From NCBI GenBank assembly GCA_023266355.1, contig JAHFQM010000003.1, positions 248,001-312,000 on the forward strand: a DNA stretch of 64,000 nt, given 5' to 3'. The DNA comes from Aquabacterium sp. GTDB taxonomy: Bacteria > Pseudomonadota > Gammaproteobacteria > Burkholderiales > Burkholderiaceae_C. Shown here in pieces: positions 1 to 7,764 of this stretch; positions within the stretch are counted from its first letter, which is position 1; each line of letters opens with the position of its first letter. Under the pieces are notes generated by a model, which saw only the letters and a program-made list of their open reading frames with translations, had not been told where the DNA came from and did not search any database. Both the position numbers and the translations under genes were made by a program.

Positions 1-149
1 CCCGCACCCCACCAGCCCCAGCGGCGGCCGGCGCGGCGCATGTTTTCCCAACGCGCCACTTCGAGGGTGGACTCCAGCCAGCGCGTGGTGAGCGCGGTGG
101 CGCCACGCATCCAGCCTGGGCGTCGGTTGAAGAGGGGGAGGCCTGCCAT
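1..149 (-). CDS. gspN: Type II secretion protein GspN, N-terminal fragment
   Basis: Only the first 49 codons lie in the window; the gene continues past position 1. The start MAGLPLF is the first ATG after the gspM stop, 24 bases away. The fragment is basic and Trp-rich (RRWGWWGA at its end), as expected for the segment just before the single N-terminal membrane helix of GspN. GspN is an accessory inner-membrane protein of the type II secretion platform in many betaproteobacteria. The call rests mainly on position immediately downstream of gspM in a gspG-M series. An internal ATG at position 41 is an alternative start. Confidence 0.6.
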   Translation of the reverse strand, partial: MAGLPLFNRRPGWMRGATALTTRWLESTLEVARWENMRRAGRRWGWWGA

Positions 150-173
150 GGGGGAATCAGCTCAGGGAGCGCC

Positions 174-689
174 TCAGCGGTTGTTCATGGCCGCGGCCAG
201 GGCCACGACCAAGGTGCCGGAATACACGCCGGGCTTGACCTGCTGCAGGCTGGCCTCCAGCGGGCGGGCGCGGGCGCCCACGCGGGCTTCTTCCAGCCAG
301 GTGGCCACGGCCTCGCCCGGCACGTTGCTCAGGGTCAGGTTGGCACGGTCGGGCTGCACGGCCAGGCGGGCGCCTGCCCCGAGGCGGTCGGTGGCGGCCT
401 TGAGGGCGGCTTCGGCCTGGGCGGGTGGCACGGGCGGGCGCTGGCGCAGGGCGGTGGATTCGTCGGCCAGGCGGCGCATCTGGTCGAGCTGGGCATCGAC
501 CTCGCGCAACTGCAGCGGCGCTTGGGACAGGGTGCGCCAGGCCGGCCGCACGCCGACCAGCACCAGCAAGGTCAGCCCGGCCAGCCAGGCCGCGGCCGTG
601 GCCAGGCGGCGCTCGCGCGGGGCCATGGCCGCCCAGCGGGCCAGGCCATCGTCGCGCAGGGATTGGAGCTTGGAGACTTGTTCGCTCAT
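174..689 (-). CDS. gspM: Type II secretion protein GspM
   Basis: The product is 171 residues. A cytoplasmic N-terminus of about 30 residues, with the motif APRERRL before the membrane, is followed by one membrane helix (about residues 33-50) and a periplasmic ferredoxin-like region. This is the usual architecture and size of GspM, which binds GspL and helps anchor the ATPase GspE to the inner-membrane platform. It sits between gspL and gspN, with 29 bases separating it from gspL. The start MSEQVSKL was chosen because the longer in-frame extension would run into gspL. Confidence 0.85.
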   Translation of the reverse strand: MSEQVSKLQSLRDDGLARWAAMAPRERRLATAAAWLAGLTLLVLVGVRPAWRTLSQAPLQLREVDAQLDQMRRLADESTALRQRPPVPPAQAEAALKAATDRLGAGARLAVQPDRANLTLSNVPGEAVATWLEEARVGARARPLEASLQQVKPGVYSGTLVVALAAAMNNR

Positions 690-718
690 GGTGGGTTCCT
701 GGCTTTCGTGCGGCGGCC

Positions 719-1981
719 TCAGCCTCGCGGGGCCCGGCGCACCTGCAAGCGGCCGTCGGTCAGGGGCTCGACCTGCACGCCCGAGGCGGCCATGCGCGCG
801 CGGAACTGGGTGAGGTCGTCCGAGCCCCAGCCGGCGGGTGGCATCAGGGTCAGGGCGGTGCCGTCGTATTGCAGGGAGCTCGTCGGGCGCTCTGGCGGCC
901 AGGCCATGGCCACCAAGCCCATCAGGGCTTCGAGGTCGTTGTCGCCGGTGGCGCCTGCTGCGGCCCGCAGGGATTCGGTTTCGCGCTGCATCTGCACGGG
1001 CGCGTCCAGCACCACCTGCACCTGCGGGTGGGTTTGCTTGAGGATGCGCACCAGCTCGGCGCGCTTGCCCTGCAACTGCTGCTTTTGCTGCCAGGCCCAG
1101 AGGTTGAGCCCCAGCAGCTGCACGCCCACCAAGGCCATCAAGCCCACGCGGACCGGACGCCACTGCGGGCTCATGACACGGCGCCACTGGTCGGCCAGCG
1201 CGTTCACGCCCTTGCTGCGCGGCGTCAGCTCGAACTGCAGCAGGTTCCACAGCGAGCGCGAGGCCATCAGCAGGTGCTCGGCCTGGGTCTGCACCGTCAC
1301 GGCACGGCCCAGCCAGCGCTCGGCCGGCGAGGCCACGGGCGGCGTGGCGAAGAAACGGGTCTGCACGGGCAAGGGCTCGGGCAGCAGGCTGCGCGCCAGG
1401 CTGCCGGTGGCCGGCCAGGTGGACACGCCTGCGGCCGAGGACCAGGTCAGCAGCATCTCGCCACTGGCGTCGGTCTCGCTGGAGGCGCTGTCCTGCGATT
1501 CATGGAAATAGGCCGATGCGGGCTCGTCGGGCGCCACCGCGGGCACCACGCGGTCCAGGCGCAGCTTGGCTTTTTCCAGCGCCATGAGCTGGCTGGTCAG
1601 CCAGGTGTGGTCGCACACCGCCACCCAGGCCTTGTCGCCGGCCTTGGCCTGAGGCGCCAGGGCCAGGTGGAGCTCTTCGGGATCGTCCAGCAGCACCTCT
1701 TCCAGCATGCCGGCCAGGGCCGCGCGCAAGCGGGCCACGGGCGCCTTGGGCACGCTCACCTGGTGCCAGCTCAGGTCGATGGCGGGCATCACGGCCACCA
1801 CGCTGTCGGCGCGCGGCAGCATCGCGGCCACGCAGCGCCCCTGGCGGCTCACGCTCACGCCGTCTGCGCTCAGGACGTAGCTGTACTCCTTCGGCCCCGG
1901 GCTGGCGGCAGCGGCATCGGGCGCCGCTGCCTCGGCCTGGTGGCGGGCACGCGTCGGCAGTTGGATGATGAGGAGGCTCAT
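719..1981 (-). CDS. gspL: Type II secretion protein GspL
   Basis: The product is about 420 residues. The first two thirds form a cytoplasmic actin-like domain that in the family binds the N-terminus of GspE. A membrane helix follows (residues near 260, VRVGLMALVGVQLLGLNLWAW), then a periplasmic ferredoxin-like domain. The start MSLLIIQLP was chosen because upstream in-frame codons encode a Cys/Ser-rich stretch without family character. A 165-base spacer separates it from gspK, wider than the other junctions in the operon. The spacer has a TACAAT hexamer on the minus strand (2077-2082) that could be an internal -10 box, but no good -35 was found. Confidence 0.9.
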   Translation of the reverse strand: MSLLIIQLPTRARHQAEAAAPDAAAASPGPKEYSYVLSADGVSVSRQGRCVAAMLPRADSVVAVMPAIDLSWHQVSVPKAPVARLRAALAGMLEEVLLDDPEELHLALAPQAKAGDKAWVAVCDHTWLTSQLMALEKAKLRLDRVVPAVAPDEPASAYFHESQDSASSETDASGEMLLTWSSAAGVSTWPATGSLARSLLPEPLPVQTRFFATPPVASPAERWLGRAVTVQTQAEHLLMASRSLWNLLQFELTPRSKGVNALADQWRRVMSPQWRPVRVGLMALVGVQLLGLNLWAWQQKQQLQGKRAELVRILKQTHPQVQVVLDAPVQMQRETESLRAAAGATGDNDLEALMGLVAMAWPPERPTSSLQYDGTALTLMPPAGWGSDDLTQFRARMAASGVQVEPLTDGRLQVRRAPRG

Positions 1982-2146
1982 GCCAGTGAGGTCATTGGAT
2001 CGGGTGGCGGAACAAAAGCACGAAGAAAGCACAAAGCCGCAAAAGTGGCTCATGCCACAAGCTTAGGCGCTTGGGCATTGTAGGAGCGCTGAAATAGCGG
2101 TCTTTTAAGGATTGATACCGTCTTGGCGCATGGCGCCACACCGGTG

Positions 2147-3166
2147 TCATGGGTTGGGGGGCTGATCTGCGCCACGCTCCACCCCGGAAAAGCGCGATTG
2201 GTTGCGCACGGTCACATCATCGCCCGTGCGCTGCACCAGGTGACGTTGCTCGATGACGTTGTCTTCCAGGCGCAGGCGGCCGCGCACCTCGAACCAATCG
2301 CTCTTGACGCTCAAGCGGCCCATGTCCCAAGTGCCCGCCCCCAACGTGGTGCGCGCATCGTCGGTCGTTTTGAAGGCGGCGCGCTGGCGGGTTTGCACCA
2401 CGCGGGCGGCGCGGGCCAGGTCCAGGTTGGGCACCACCGCGGCAATCACCTCTTTCGGCGCCGTGTTGACGTTGACCTGCGTGCCCTCGGGCAGCAAGGT
2501 CAGGTAGGGGCGCAGGCGCTCCAGGGTGGCGGCGTCGATGCCCAGCCAGATCACCTGGTCGAAAGTCTGAGGCATCAGCGGCGCGGTCTGGCGGGCCGAC
2601 TCGCCACCGAGCTTTTCCAGGAAGACGGCGTTGTCGGACTGCACCGACACGGCGGCCAGCACGGCGCGCCGCAGGGACTGCGCCAGGCCATCGCCCAGGG
2701 CGGGCGGCAGGCCGGCGTTCTCGCACAAGCGCTTGAGCACCGTCAGCTCTTCCGGCACGACATCGCCATCGGGCGAGACCACGTTGCGCAGGTTGTAGCG
2801 CGAGGTCATGTCATCGACCTTGCCCGACAAGAAGGCGTCGGGCGCGTCCTCGGCGGCGGTGTTGTTGCTGTCAGACGCGAGGAAGGTGGACAAGCGGGCC
2901 TCGGCCAGCGGGATGGCCCAGGGCTCGCCGAGGTGATCGGGGCCGCCATTGCGAGCGTCTTCGCGCAGGATGAGCCGTGCCCAGTCCAGCGCACCACTCA
3001 GCACCCAGGTGGCCTGGGCCCGCACGCGCTCGGCGCCTTCGACCTGCACCGCGCGCCACTGCTGCCAGACCATCGACGAGGCGATCGTGGCCACCAGGGT
3101 CACGATGACCATGGCCATGAGCAGGGCCGCGCCGCGTTGGGGGTTCAGGGGCGGTTTCGTCATCAT
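2147..3166 (-). CDS. gspK: Type II secretion minor pseudopilin GspK
   Basis: The product is 339 residues, the expected size for GspK, the large tip pseudopilin. The prepilin site is RG before AALLMAMVIV; the usual Glu at +5 is absent, as is normal in GspK. After the hydrophobic helix come the alpha-rich domain and a helix-hairpin-helix-like stretch (INVNTAPKEVIAAV-type region near residue 240). The start ATGATGA overlaps the gspJ stop, so translation is probably coupled. GspK caps the pseudopilus together with GspI and GspJ. Confidence 0.9.
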   Translation of the reverse strand: MMTKPPLNPQRGAALLMAMVIVTLVATIASSMVWQQWRAVQVEGAERVRAQATWVLSGALDWARLILREDARNGGPDHLGEPWAIPLAEARLSTFLASDSNNTAAEDAPDAFLSGKVDDMTSRYNLRNVVSPDGDVVPEELTVLKRLCENAGLPPALGDGLAQSLRRAVLAAVSVQSDNAVFLEKLGGESARQTAPLMPQTFDQVIWLGIDAATLERLRPYLTLLPEGTQVNVNTAPKEVIAAVVPNLDLARAARVVQTRQRAAFKTTDDARTTLGAGTWDMGRLSVKSDWFEVRGRLRLEDNVIEQRHLVQRTGDDVTVRNQSRFSGVERGADQPPNP

Positions 3167-3897
3167 GGCTGCGGGGACAACATCATGTCGCGGGTGATGA
3201 CGCCAGCCATGCCGCTGCCCTCGCCCAGCGCCAACTGAGAACGCACGGCCTGCGGCAGTTGCTCGCGGTTGGCCAGCGCGGCCACGGCGCCTTCGCCCGA
3301 AGTGCTGCCAGACGTGCTGCCCGAAGTGCCGCCGGTCGTGCCCCCCGCGCCGGTACCCGGTGTCACACCCGACGCCGCTGGCGGCGCGGGCACGCGCACC
3401 ACATTGCCCGTGGACTGGCAATTGCTCAGGCTGCCATTGCGGAAGCAGTACACCTGCCACTGGTCCACGCCGTTGAGCGCCACCAGCGTGCCCACCTCTC
3501 GCCCCTGCAACTGGTTGGAGGTGCGCCAGTAGGCCTGCAAATCGCCCACGCGGGAGGTCTCGGGGCTGGCCCAGCGCAGCAGGCGGCGCTCGCGCACCGT
3601 CCACACCACCACCTGCACGCCCGCCGAGGTGCGGCGCGTCAGGCGCAGGTTGGCGCCGTCGAACTGCATGCCCGTGACGATCTGCGTGTCGATCACCTGC
3701 GACAGGTCGGCATCGAGCTGCGTCATCACCGACTGCACCCGCAGCGTCTGCTTCAGGCTGCCATCGGCGACCTGGCGGGCCGTGCTGATGGCGTCGATGC
3801 CTTTCGAGGCCGTCGCCGCCAGCACCGACAAAATCAGCAACGCCACCAGCACCTCGATGAGGGTGAAGCCGCGTTGGGGAAAAGGTGTGCGCGCCAT
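3163..3897 (-). CDS. gspJ: Type II secretion minor pseudopilin GspJ
   Basis: The product is 244 residues with a canonical prepilin leader (MARTPFPQRG, then FTLIEVLVALLIL). Glu at +5 of the mature protein is present. GspJ is a tip pseudopilin that pairs with GspI and GspK. An unusual Gly/Ser/Thr-rich insert (GAGGTTGGTSGS and following, about residues 188-215) lies near the C-terminus and looks like a flexible loop. Nine bases separate it from gspI, and its stop overlaps the gspK start. Confidence 0.92.
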   Translation of the reverse strand: MARTPFPQRGFTLIEVLVALLILSVLAATASKGIDAISTARQVADGSLKQTLRVQSVMTQLDADLSQVIDTQIVTGMQFDGANLRLTRRTSAGVQVVVWTVRERRLLRWASPETSRVGDLQAYWRTSNQLQGREVGTLVALNGVDQWQVYCFRNGSLSNCQSTGNVVRVPAPPAASGVTPGTGAGGTTGGTSGSTSGSTSGEGAVAALANREQLPQAVRSQLALGEGSGMAGVITRDMMLSPQP

Positions 3898-3906
3898 GCT
3901 GGACCG

Positions 3907-4263
3907 TCAGAACCGCGACAGCACGGTCGAAAGCTTGACGATGGGCTGCTCGGCCTCGTCCATCACCACCGCATCGACCCGACGGAAGTTCACATTGGGC
4001 GTGGGCCGCACCACCATGCGGCCTGGCAACTGACGGCCCATTTGCTGGCAGGTGAAGTCGCTGTCACCCACCGGCGGGTAGATCTTGCCCAGCTTGAGCG
4101 CGGTGAGCTGGTTTTCAGCGCACCACTGCGCCGAGGTCAGGTCGGTCATGCGCTGCGCGTTGACCGTCAGGCCACCGGCCGCCTTGAGGCCCGCCGTCAG
4201 CGTGATGGCCACGATGGCCAGCGCCACCAGCACCTCGATGAGGGTCATGCCGCGCGCTGTCAT
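3907..4263 (-). CDS. gspI: Type II secretion minor pseudopilin GspI
   Basis: The product is 118 residues. The leader is very short (MTARG), followed by MTLIEVLVALAIVAI, with Glu at +5. Size and the Cys-containing C-terminal half fit GspI. The ATG overlaps the gspH stop by four bases (ATGA), indicating translational coupling. Confidence 0.92.
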   Translation of the reverse strand: MTARGMTLIEVLVALAIVAITLTAGLKAAGGLTVNAQRMTDLTSAQWCAENQLTALKLGKIYPPVGDSDFTCQQMGRQLPGRMVVRPTPNVNFRRVDAVVMDEAEQPIVKLSTVLSRF

Positions 4264-4751
4264 GGCCGCGCCCCCACCGCCGCGCCAGCGCTGGCGGGCT
4301 CGCCCGTGGTCACCTCGAAAGGCCCCAGGCCGTCGGTGCCGATGACGATTTGCTTGTCTTCCAAACGCAGGATGATGCTTTGCGCACCGATCACGGGCTC
4401 AGGGCCCAGCACGATGCTGCGCCCGCCAACGACCTCGGCGCGGACTTCGCGCTCCATCCAGCGCACCGGCGGCATCAGGGCCGGCGGCAGGCCGAGGAAC
4501 TGGAAGTCGGCCTCGTCGCCCTTGGACTGCGGCACCCACAGCACGGTCAAAGCGCCCGAGCGCGCCTGCGTGCGGGCCGACTCGATCAGCGCGATCAGCC
4601 GGGCGGCCTCGCGCTCCAGGCGGGTCGTCGAGGTGTCGGGGATGGCGAAGCTGACCACCGCCGTGGTGATGGCGATCATGGCCACCACGACCATCAATTC
4701 CAGCAGGGTGAAGCCACGCTGCCGGACGACGTCACGGCCGGACAGGGTCAC
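4260..4751 (-). CDS. gspH: Type II secretion minor pseudopilin GspH
   Basis: The product is 163 residues if the GTG at 4751 is used. That GTG overlaps the gspG stop as GTGA, matching the four-base overlaps elsewhere in the operon, and gives a 14-residue leader ending QRG before FTLLELMVVVAMIAI. Glu at +5 is present. GspH is the minor pseudopilin that links the tip complex to the GspG shaft. No ATG start lies between the gspG stop and the prepilin motif, so a non-ATG start is required. Confidence 0.88.
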   Translation of the reverse strand: MTLSGRDVVRQRGFTLLELMVVVAMIAITTAVVSFAIPDTSTTRLEREAARLIALIESARTQARSGALTVLWVPQSKGDEADFQFLGLPPALMPPVRWMEREVRAEVVGGRSIVLGPEPVIGAQSIILRLEDKQIVIGTDGLGPFEVTTGEPASAGAAVGARP

Positions 4752-5206
4752 TGCCAGGAACCGATGTCGGCGTCCCGACCTTCGCCGCCGCTCTGGCCGT
4801 CTGCGCCAAAGCTGAACACATCGACCGCGCCCTTCACACCGGGGCTCACATACTGGTAAGGCTTGCCCCAGGGGTCCATGGGCAGCTTCTCCAGGTAGGG
4901 CTTCCAGTTGTTGGGGATCGGGGCCGCCGTGGGCTTGGCCACCAGGGCCTGCAGGCCCTGCTCGCCCGTCGGGTAGCGCTGGTTGTCCAGGCGGTAGAGC
5001 TTGAGCGCCTGCGTCAGGTTGCTGATGTCGGTTTTCGCGGCGGTCACGCGGGCGTCGTCGGCGCGGTCCAGCACATTGGGCACGATCAGCGCGGCCAGCA
5101 GGCCGATGATGACCAGCACGACCATCAGTTCGATCAGGGTGAAGCCGCGCTGTGCGGCCTGCGCCGCCTGGCGGGCCCAGCGCGGAGAATGTGCAAACGT
5201 CTTCAT
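4748..5206 (-). CDS. gspG: Type II secretion major pseudopilin GspG
   Basis: The product is 152 residues. The leader ends AAQRG, followed by FTLIELMVVLVIIGLLAALIVP, the hallmark of the major pseudopilin, with Glu at +5. The C-terminal region has the calcium-site-type sequence around DPWGKPYQY and VFSFGADGQ. It is the first gene of the minus-strand gsp set, so the promoter should lie in the spacer shared with divergent gspC. The leader is longer than usual (27 residues before cleavage) and starts at MKTFAHS. Confidence 0.95.
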   Translation of the reverse strand: MKTFAHSPRWARQAAQAAQRGFTLIELMVVLVIIGLLAALIVPNVLDRADDARVTAAKTDISNLTQALKLYRLDNQRYPTGEQGLQALVAKPTAAPIPNNWKPYLEKLPMDPWGKPYQYVSPGVKGAVDVFSFGADGQSGGEGRDADIGSWQ

Positions 5207-5357
5207 GTTCCAGTCCAAGGTGTGAGTCAGCGCCCGGCGTGTCCGAGGCCGCCAGCATGCCCGAGCGGGCTGCCGCGGCGACGGGGGATGAACCCGGGGT
5301 TCACCGGTCATCTTCTCGATGCACCATGCGCTTGGCAACCATCATAATGTCCACATC
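5207..5357. promoter_or_regulatory. Divergent gspG/gspC control region
   Basis: This 151-base spacer must hold the promoters for both gsp transcription units. A TTGCCA hexamer on the minus strand (5332-5337) could be the -35 for gspG, with only a poor -10 (GAAGAT) 17 bases downstream. On the plus strand CATAAT (5343-5348) resembles a -10 just before gspC, but no matching -35 was found. The assignment of individual boxes is weak. Confidence 0.35.
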
Positions 5358-5996
5358 ATGGCATCACGTCTCTTTGCACTCCTCGTTTGGGCCGCCGTGG
5401 CCGCCAGCCTCGCCTTCTGGGGCCTGCGCTGGATCGCCCGTCCCGCGGGTGTGCCCTACAACGCCTCGTCGGTCACGCTGGATGGCGGCGCGCACGGCGA
5501 CAGCCGCCGCTTGCTGACCGGCCCCGCCACGACCACACCGGGCGCCCCGGTGGTGGACATGGGCGCCGCGGCCATGCTGTCGGCGCGCCTCAAGCTGCTC
5601 GGCGTGATCGCCCCCCGCAGCGGCACCGACCAGGGCGTGGCCCTGCTGTCCATCGACGGCAAACCGGCGCGGGCCGTGCGCGTCGGCGGCGTGATCGATG
5701 GCGAGATGACGCTGCTGGCCATCAACCAGCGCGGCGCACAGATCGGCCCAGGCCAAGGGCCTGTGATGGTGTCGCTGGACCTCCCGCCGCTGCCGCCCCC
5801 CAGCACCGGCGCGTTGCCCCCGCCCACCGGCGTGGTCAACGGCAGCACGCCCATGCCGCTGTCCGGTGGGGCAGGCGGCCCGATGGCTGGCCAGGCAGGC
5901 ATGACCGGGCAACCCAGCGGCCAGCAAATGCCCTCGCGCATGGCGCCGCCTCACGAGGCCGCCAGCGGTGCGCTGTCATCGCCCGAAGGCGCCTGA
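5358..5996 (+). CDS. gspC: Type II secretion protein GspC (PDZ-less, proline-rich tail)
   Basis: The product is 212 residues. One N-terminal membrane helix (residues 2-20) is followed by a periplasmic homology region (about residues 70-140, LGVIAPRSGTDQGVALLSIDG to VMVSLDLPP) that in the family contacts the GspD secretin. After that the protein is Pro/Gly/Met-rich, with PPLPPPSTGALPPP near residue 150, and has no PDZ domain, unlike longer GspC proteins of gammaproteobacteria. The start MASRLF is preferred over an in-frame ATG at 5319 because it leaves a short cytoplasmic tail. It is transcribed away from the other gsp genes. Confidence 0.85.
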   Translation: MASRLFALLVWAAVAASLAFWGLRWIARPAGVPYNASSVTLDGGAHGDSRRLLTGPATTTPGAPVVDMGAAAMLSARLKLLGVIAPRSGTDQGVALLSIDGKPARAVRVGGVIDGEMTLLAINQRGAQIGPGQGPVMVSLDLPPLPPPSTGALPPPTGVVNGSTPMPLSGGAGGPMAGQAGMTGQPSGQQMPSRMAPPHEAASGALSSPEGA

Positions 5997-6052
5997 GCCG
6001 CGCCGCCTGACGGGCCCTTGCGCGGCCCTTGCACTCACTCGCCAGATGCCCC

Positions 6053-6078
6053 GGGCCGCCTCACCAGCGGCCCTTTTT
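6053..6078 (+). terminator. Rho-independent terminator after gspC
   Basis: A perfect 7-bp stem (GGGCCGC with GCGGCCC), a 7-base loop, and five T residues immediately after on the plus strand. It ends only four bases before the convergent ilvA stop codon. Confidence 0.85.
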
Positions 6079-6081
6079 GTT

Positions 6082-7725
6082 TCAGCGCAGGAACAATTGA
6101 TACACAGGGTTGCGGGTCTCGTCGACGTACACATAGCCCAGCTTGTCCAGCACCTTGGGGATGCGCTTGGCTTCGTTCTCCGGCACCTGCAGGCCCACCA
6201 GGATGCGGCCATAGTCGGCGCCCTGGTTGCGGTAGTGGAAGAGGCTGATGTTCCAGCCCGGCGGCAAGCTGGTCAGGAAGCCCATCAGCGCGCCGGGGCG
6301 CTCCGGGAAGATGAAACTGTAGAGCCGCTCGCCTGCGGCCAGGGGTGATCTCCCGCCGACCATGTGGCGGATGTGCGTCTTGGCCAACTCGTCGTGGGTC
6401 AAGTCCACCGTGCCGAAGCCCTCGGCCTTGAAGGCTTTGGCGATTTGCTTGGACTCGCCCTTCTCCTTCGTGCTCAGGCCCACGAACACGTGGGCGCGCT
6501 TTTCGTCGGAGATGCGGTAGTTGAACTCCGTGACGCTGCGCGGGCCCACCGTCTCACAGAAACGCTTGAACGAGCCGCGCTCCTCGGGGATGGTCACGGC
6601 CAACAAGGCCTCACGCTCCTCGCCCACCTCGGCACGCTCTGCGACAAAGCGCAGGCGGTCGAAGTTCATGTTCGCGCCGCAGTTGATGGCGATGTAGGTC
6701 TTGCCCTGGCCACCATGGCGCTCGGCGTACTGCTTGAGCGCGGCCACGCCCAGCGCGCCTGCGGGCTCGACGATGGAGCGGGTGTCCTGGTAGATGTCCT
6801 TGATGGCGGCGCACACCGCGTCCGTGTTGACGGTGACGATGTCATCGACCAGCTCGCGCGTCAGGCGCAGCGTCTCTTCGCCCACCAGCTTGACCGCCGT
6901 GCCATCGGAGAACAAACCGACGTCGGACAGCGTCACGCGCTCGCCCGCCTTCACCGAACGCACCATGGCGTCGGAGTCGCTCATTTGCACGCCGATGACC
7001 TTCACCTCGGGGCGCACGGCCTTCACGTAGGCGGCCACACCGCTGATGAGGCCGCCACCACCGATCGCCACGAAGATGCCGTCGATGGGGCCCGGGTGCT
7101 GGCGCAGGATCTCCATGGCCACCGTGCCCTGGCCGGCGATGACGTCCGGGTCGTCAAAGGGATGGACAAAGGTCATGCCCTTTTTGCGCTCCAGCGCCTT
7201 GGCGTGCAGGGCCGCGTCGGAGTAGCTCTCGCCCTCCAGCACGATCTGCACGTGGTCGCCACCGAAATGCCGCACCGCGTCGATCTTGACCTGTGGCGTC
7301 GTCGTCGGCATCACGATGGTGGCCTGACAGCCCAGGCGCTTGGCGCCCATGGCCACGCCTTGCGCATGGTTGCCCGCCGATGCGCAGATCACGCCCTTGG
7401 CCAGCTGGGCTTTGCTCAGGCTGGCCATCTTGTTGTACGCACCACGCAGCTTGAAGCTGAAGACGGGCTGCTTGTCTTCGCGCTTGAAGAAGACGTGGTG
7501 GCCCAGACGGCGCGACAGGCTGCGCGCTTCGTCCAGCGGGCTCTCGATGGCCACGTCATAGACATGGCTGGTGAGGATCTTGCGCAGGTAGTCCTGGATG
7601 CTCAACGGGGCGGCGACCTTGGCAGGCGCCTTGCTGGCAGCTTTGACTGCGGCTTTCACAGCAGCTTTCACCGCAGCTTTGGGCTGGGCGGCTTTTTGAG
7701 GTGCGGCAGGACGCGCGGTGGGCAT
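6082..7725 (-). CDS. ilvA: Biosynthetic threonine ammonia-lyase (threonine deaminase)
   Basis: The product is 547 residues. It converts L-threonine to 2-oxobutanoate and ammonia, the first step of isoleucine synthesis. The PLP lysine is K92 in SFKLRGAY; a glycine-rich phosphate-binding loop (AIGGGGLISG) follows about 120 residues later. Two C-terminal ACT-like regulatory domains (from about residue 370) indicate the allosteric, isoleucine-inhibited biosynthetic form. The first 40 residues are odd: a Lys/Ala/Pro-rich tail with KAAV repeated in tandem, resembling histone H1-type tails. It lies outside the fold. A start near residue 40 would remove it, but no good alternative ATG is present. Confidence 0.95.
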   Translation of the reverse strand: MPTARPAAPQKAAQPKAAVKAAVKAAVKAASKAPAKVAAPLSIQDYLRKILTSHVYDVAIESPLDEARSLSRRLGHHVFFKREDKQPVFSFKLRGAYNKMASLSKAQLAKGVICASAGNHAQGVAMGAKRLGCQATIVMPTTTPQVKIDAVRHFGGDHVQIVLEGESYSDAALHAKALERKKGMTFVHPFDDPDVIAGQGTVAMEILRQHPGPIDGIFVAIGGGGLISGVAAYVKAVRPEVKVIGVQMSDSDAMVRSVKAGERVTLSDVGLFSDGTAVKLVGEETLRLTRELVDDIVTVNTDAVCAAIKDIYQDTRSIVEPAGALGVAALKQYAERHGGQGKTYIAINCGANMNFDRLRFVAERAEVGEEREALLAVTIPEERGSFKRFCETVGPRSVTEFNYRISDEKRAHVFVGLSTKEKGESKQIAKAFKAEGFGTVDLTHDELAKTHIRHMVGGRSPLAAGERLYSFIFPERPGALMGFLTSLPPGWNISLFHYRNQGADYGRILVGLQVPENEAKRIPKVLDKLGYVYVDETRNPVYQLFLR

Positions 7726-7764
7726 GGACAGGGCTCCGAAGGGCGAAGGGCAGAGCCCGACAGT

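Noticed and set aside
425..2083. Plus-strand open frame opposite gspL and gspM
   Set aside because: Low-complexity composition (Gly, Ala, His, Gln) and complete overlap with conserved gsp genes.
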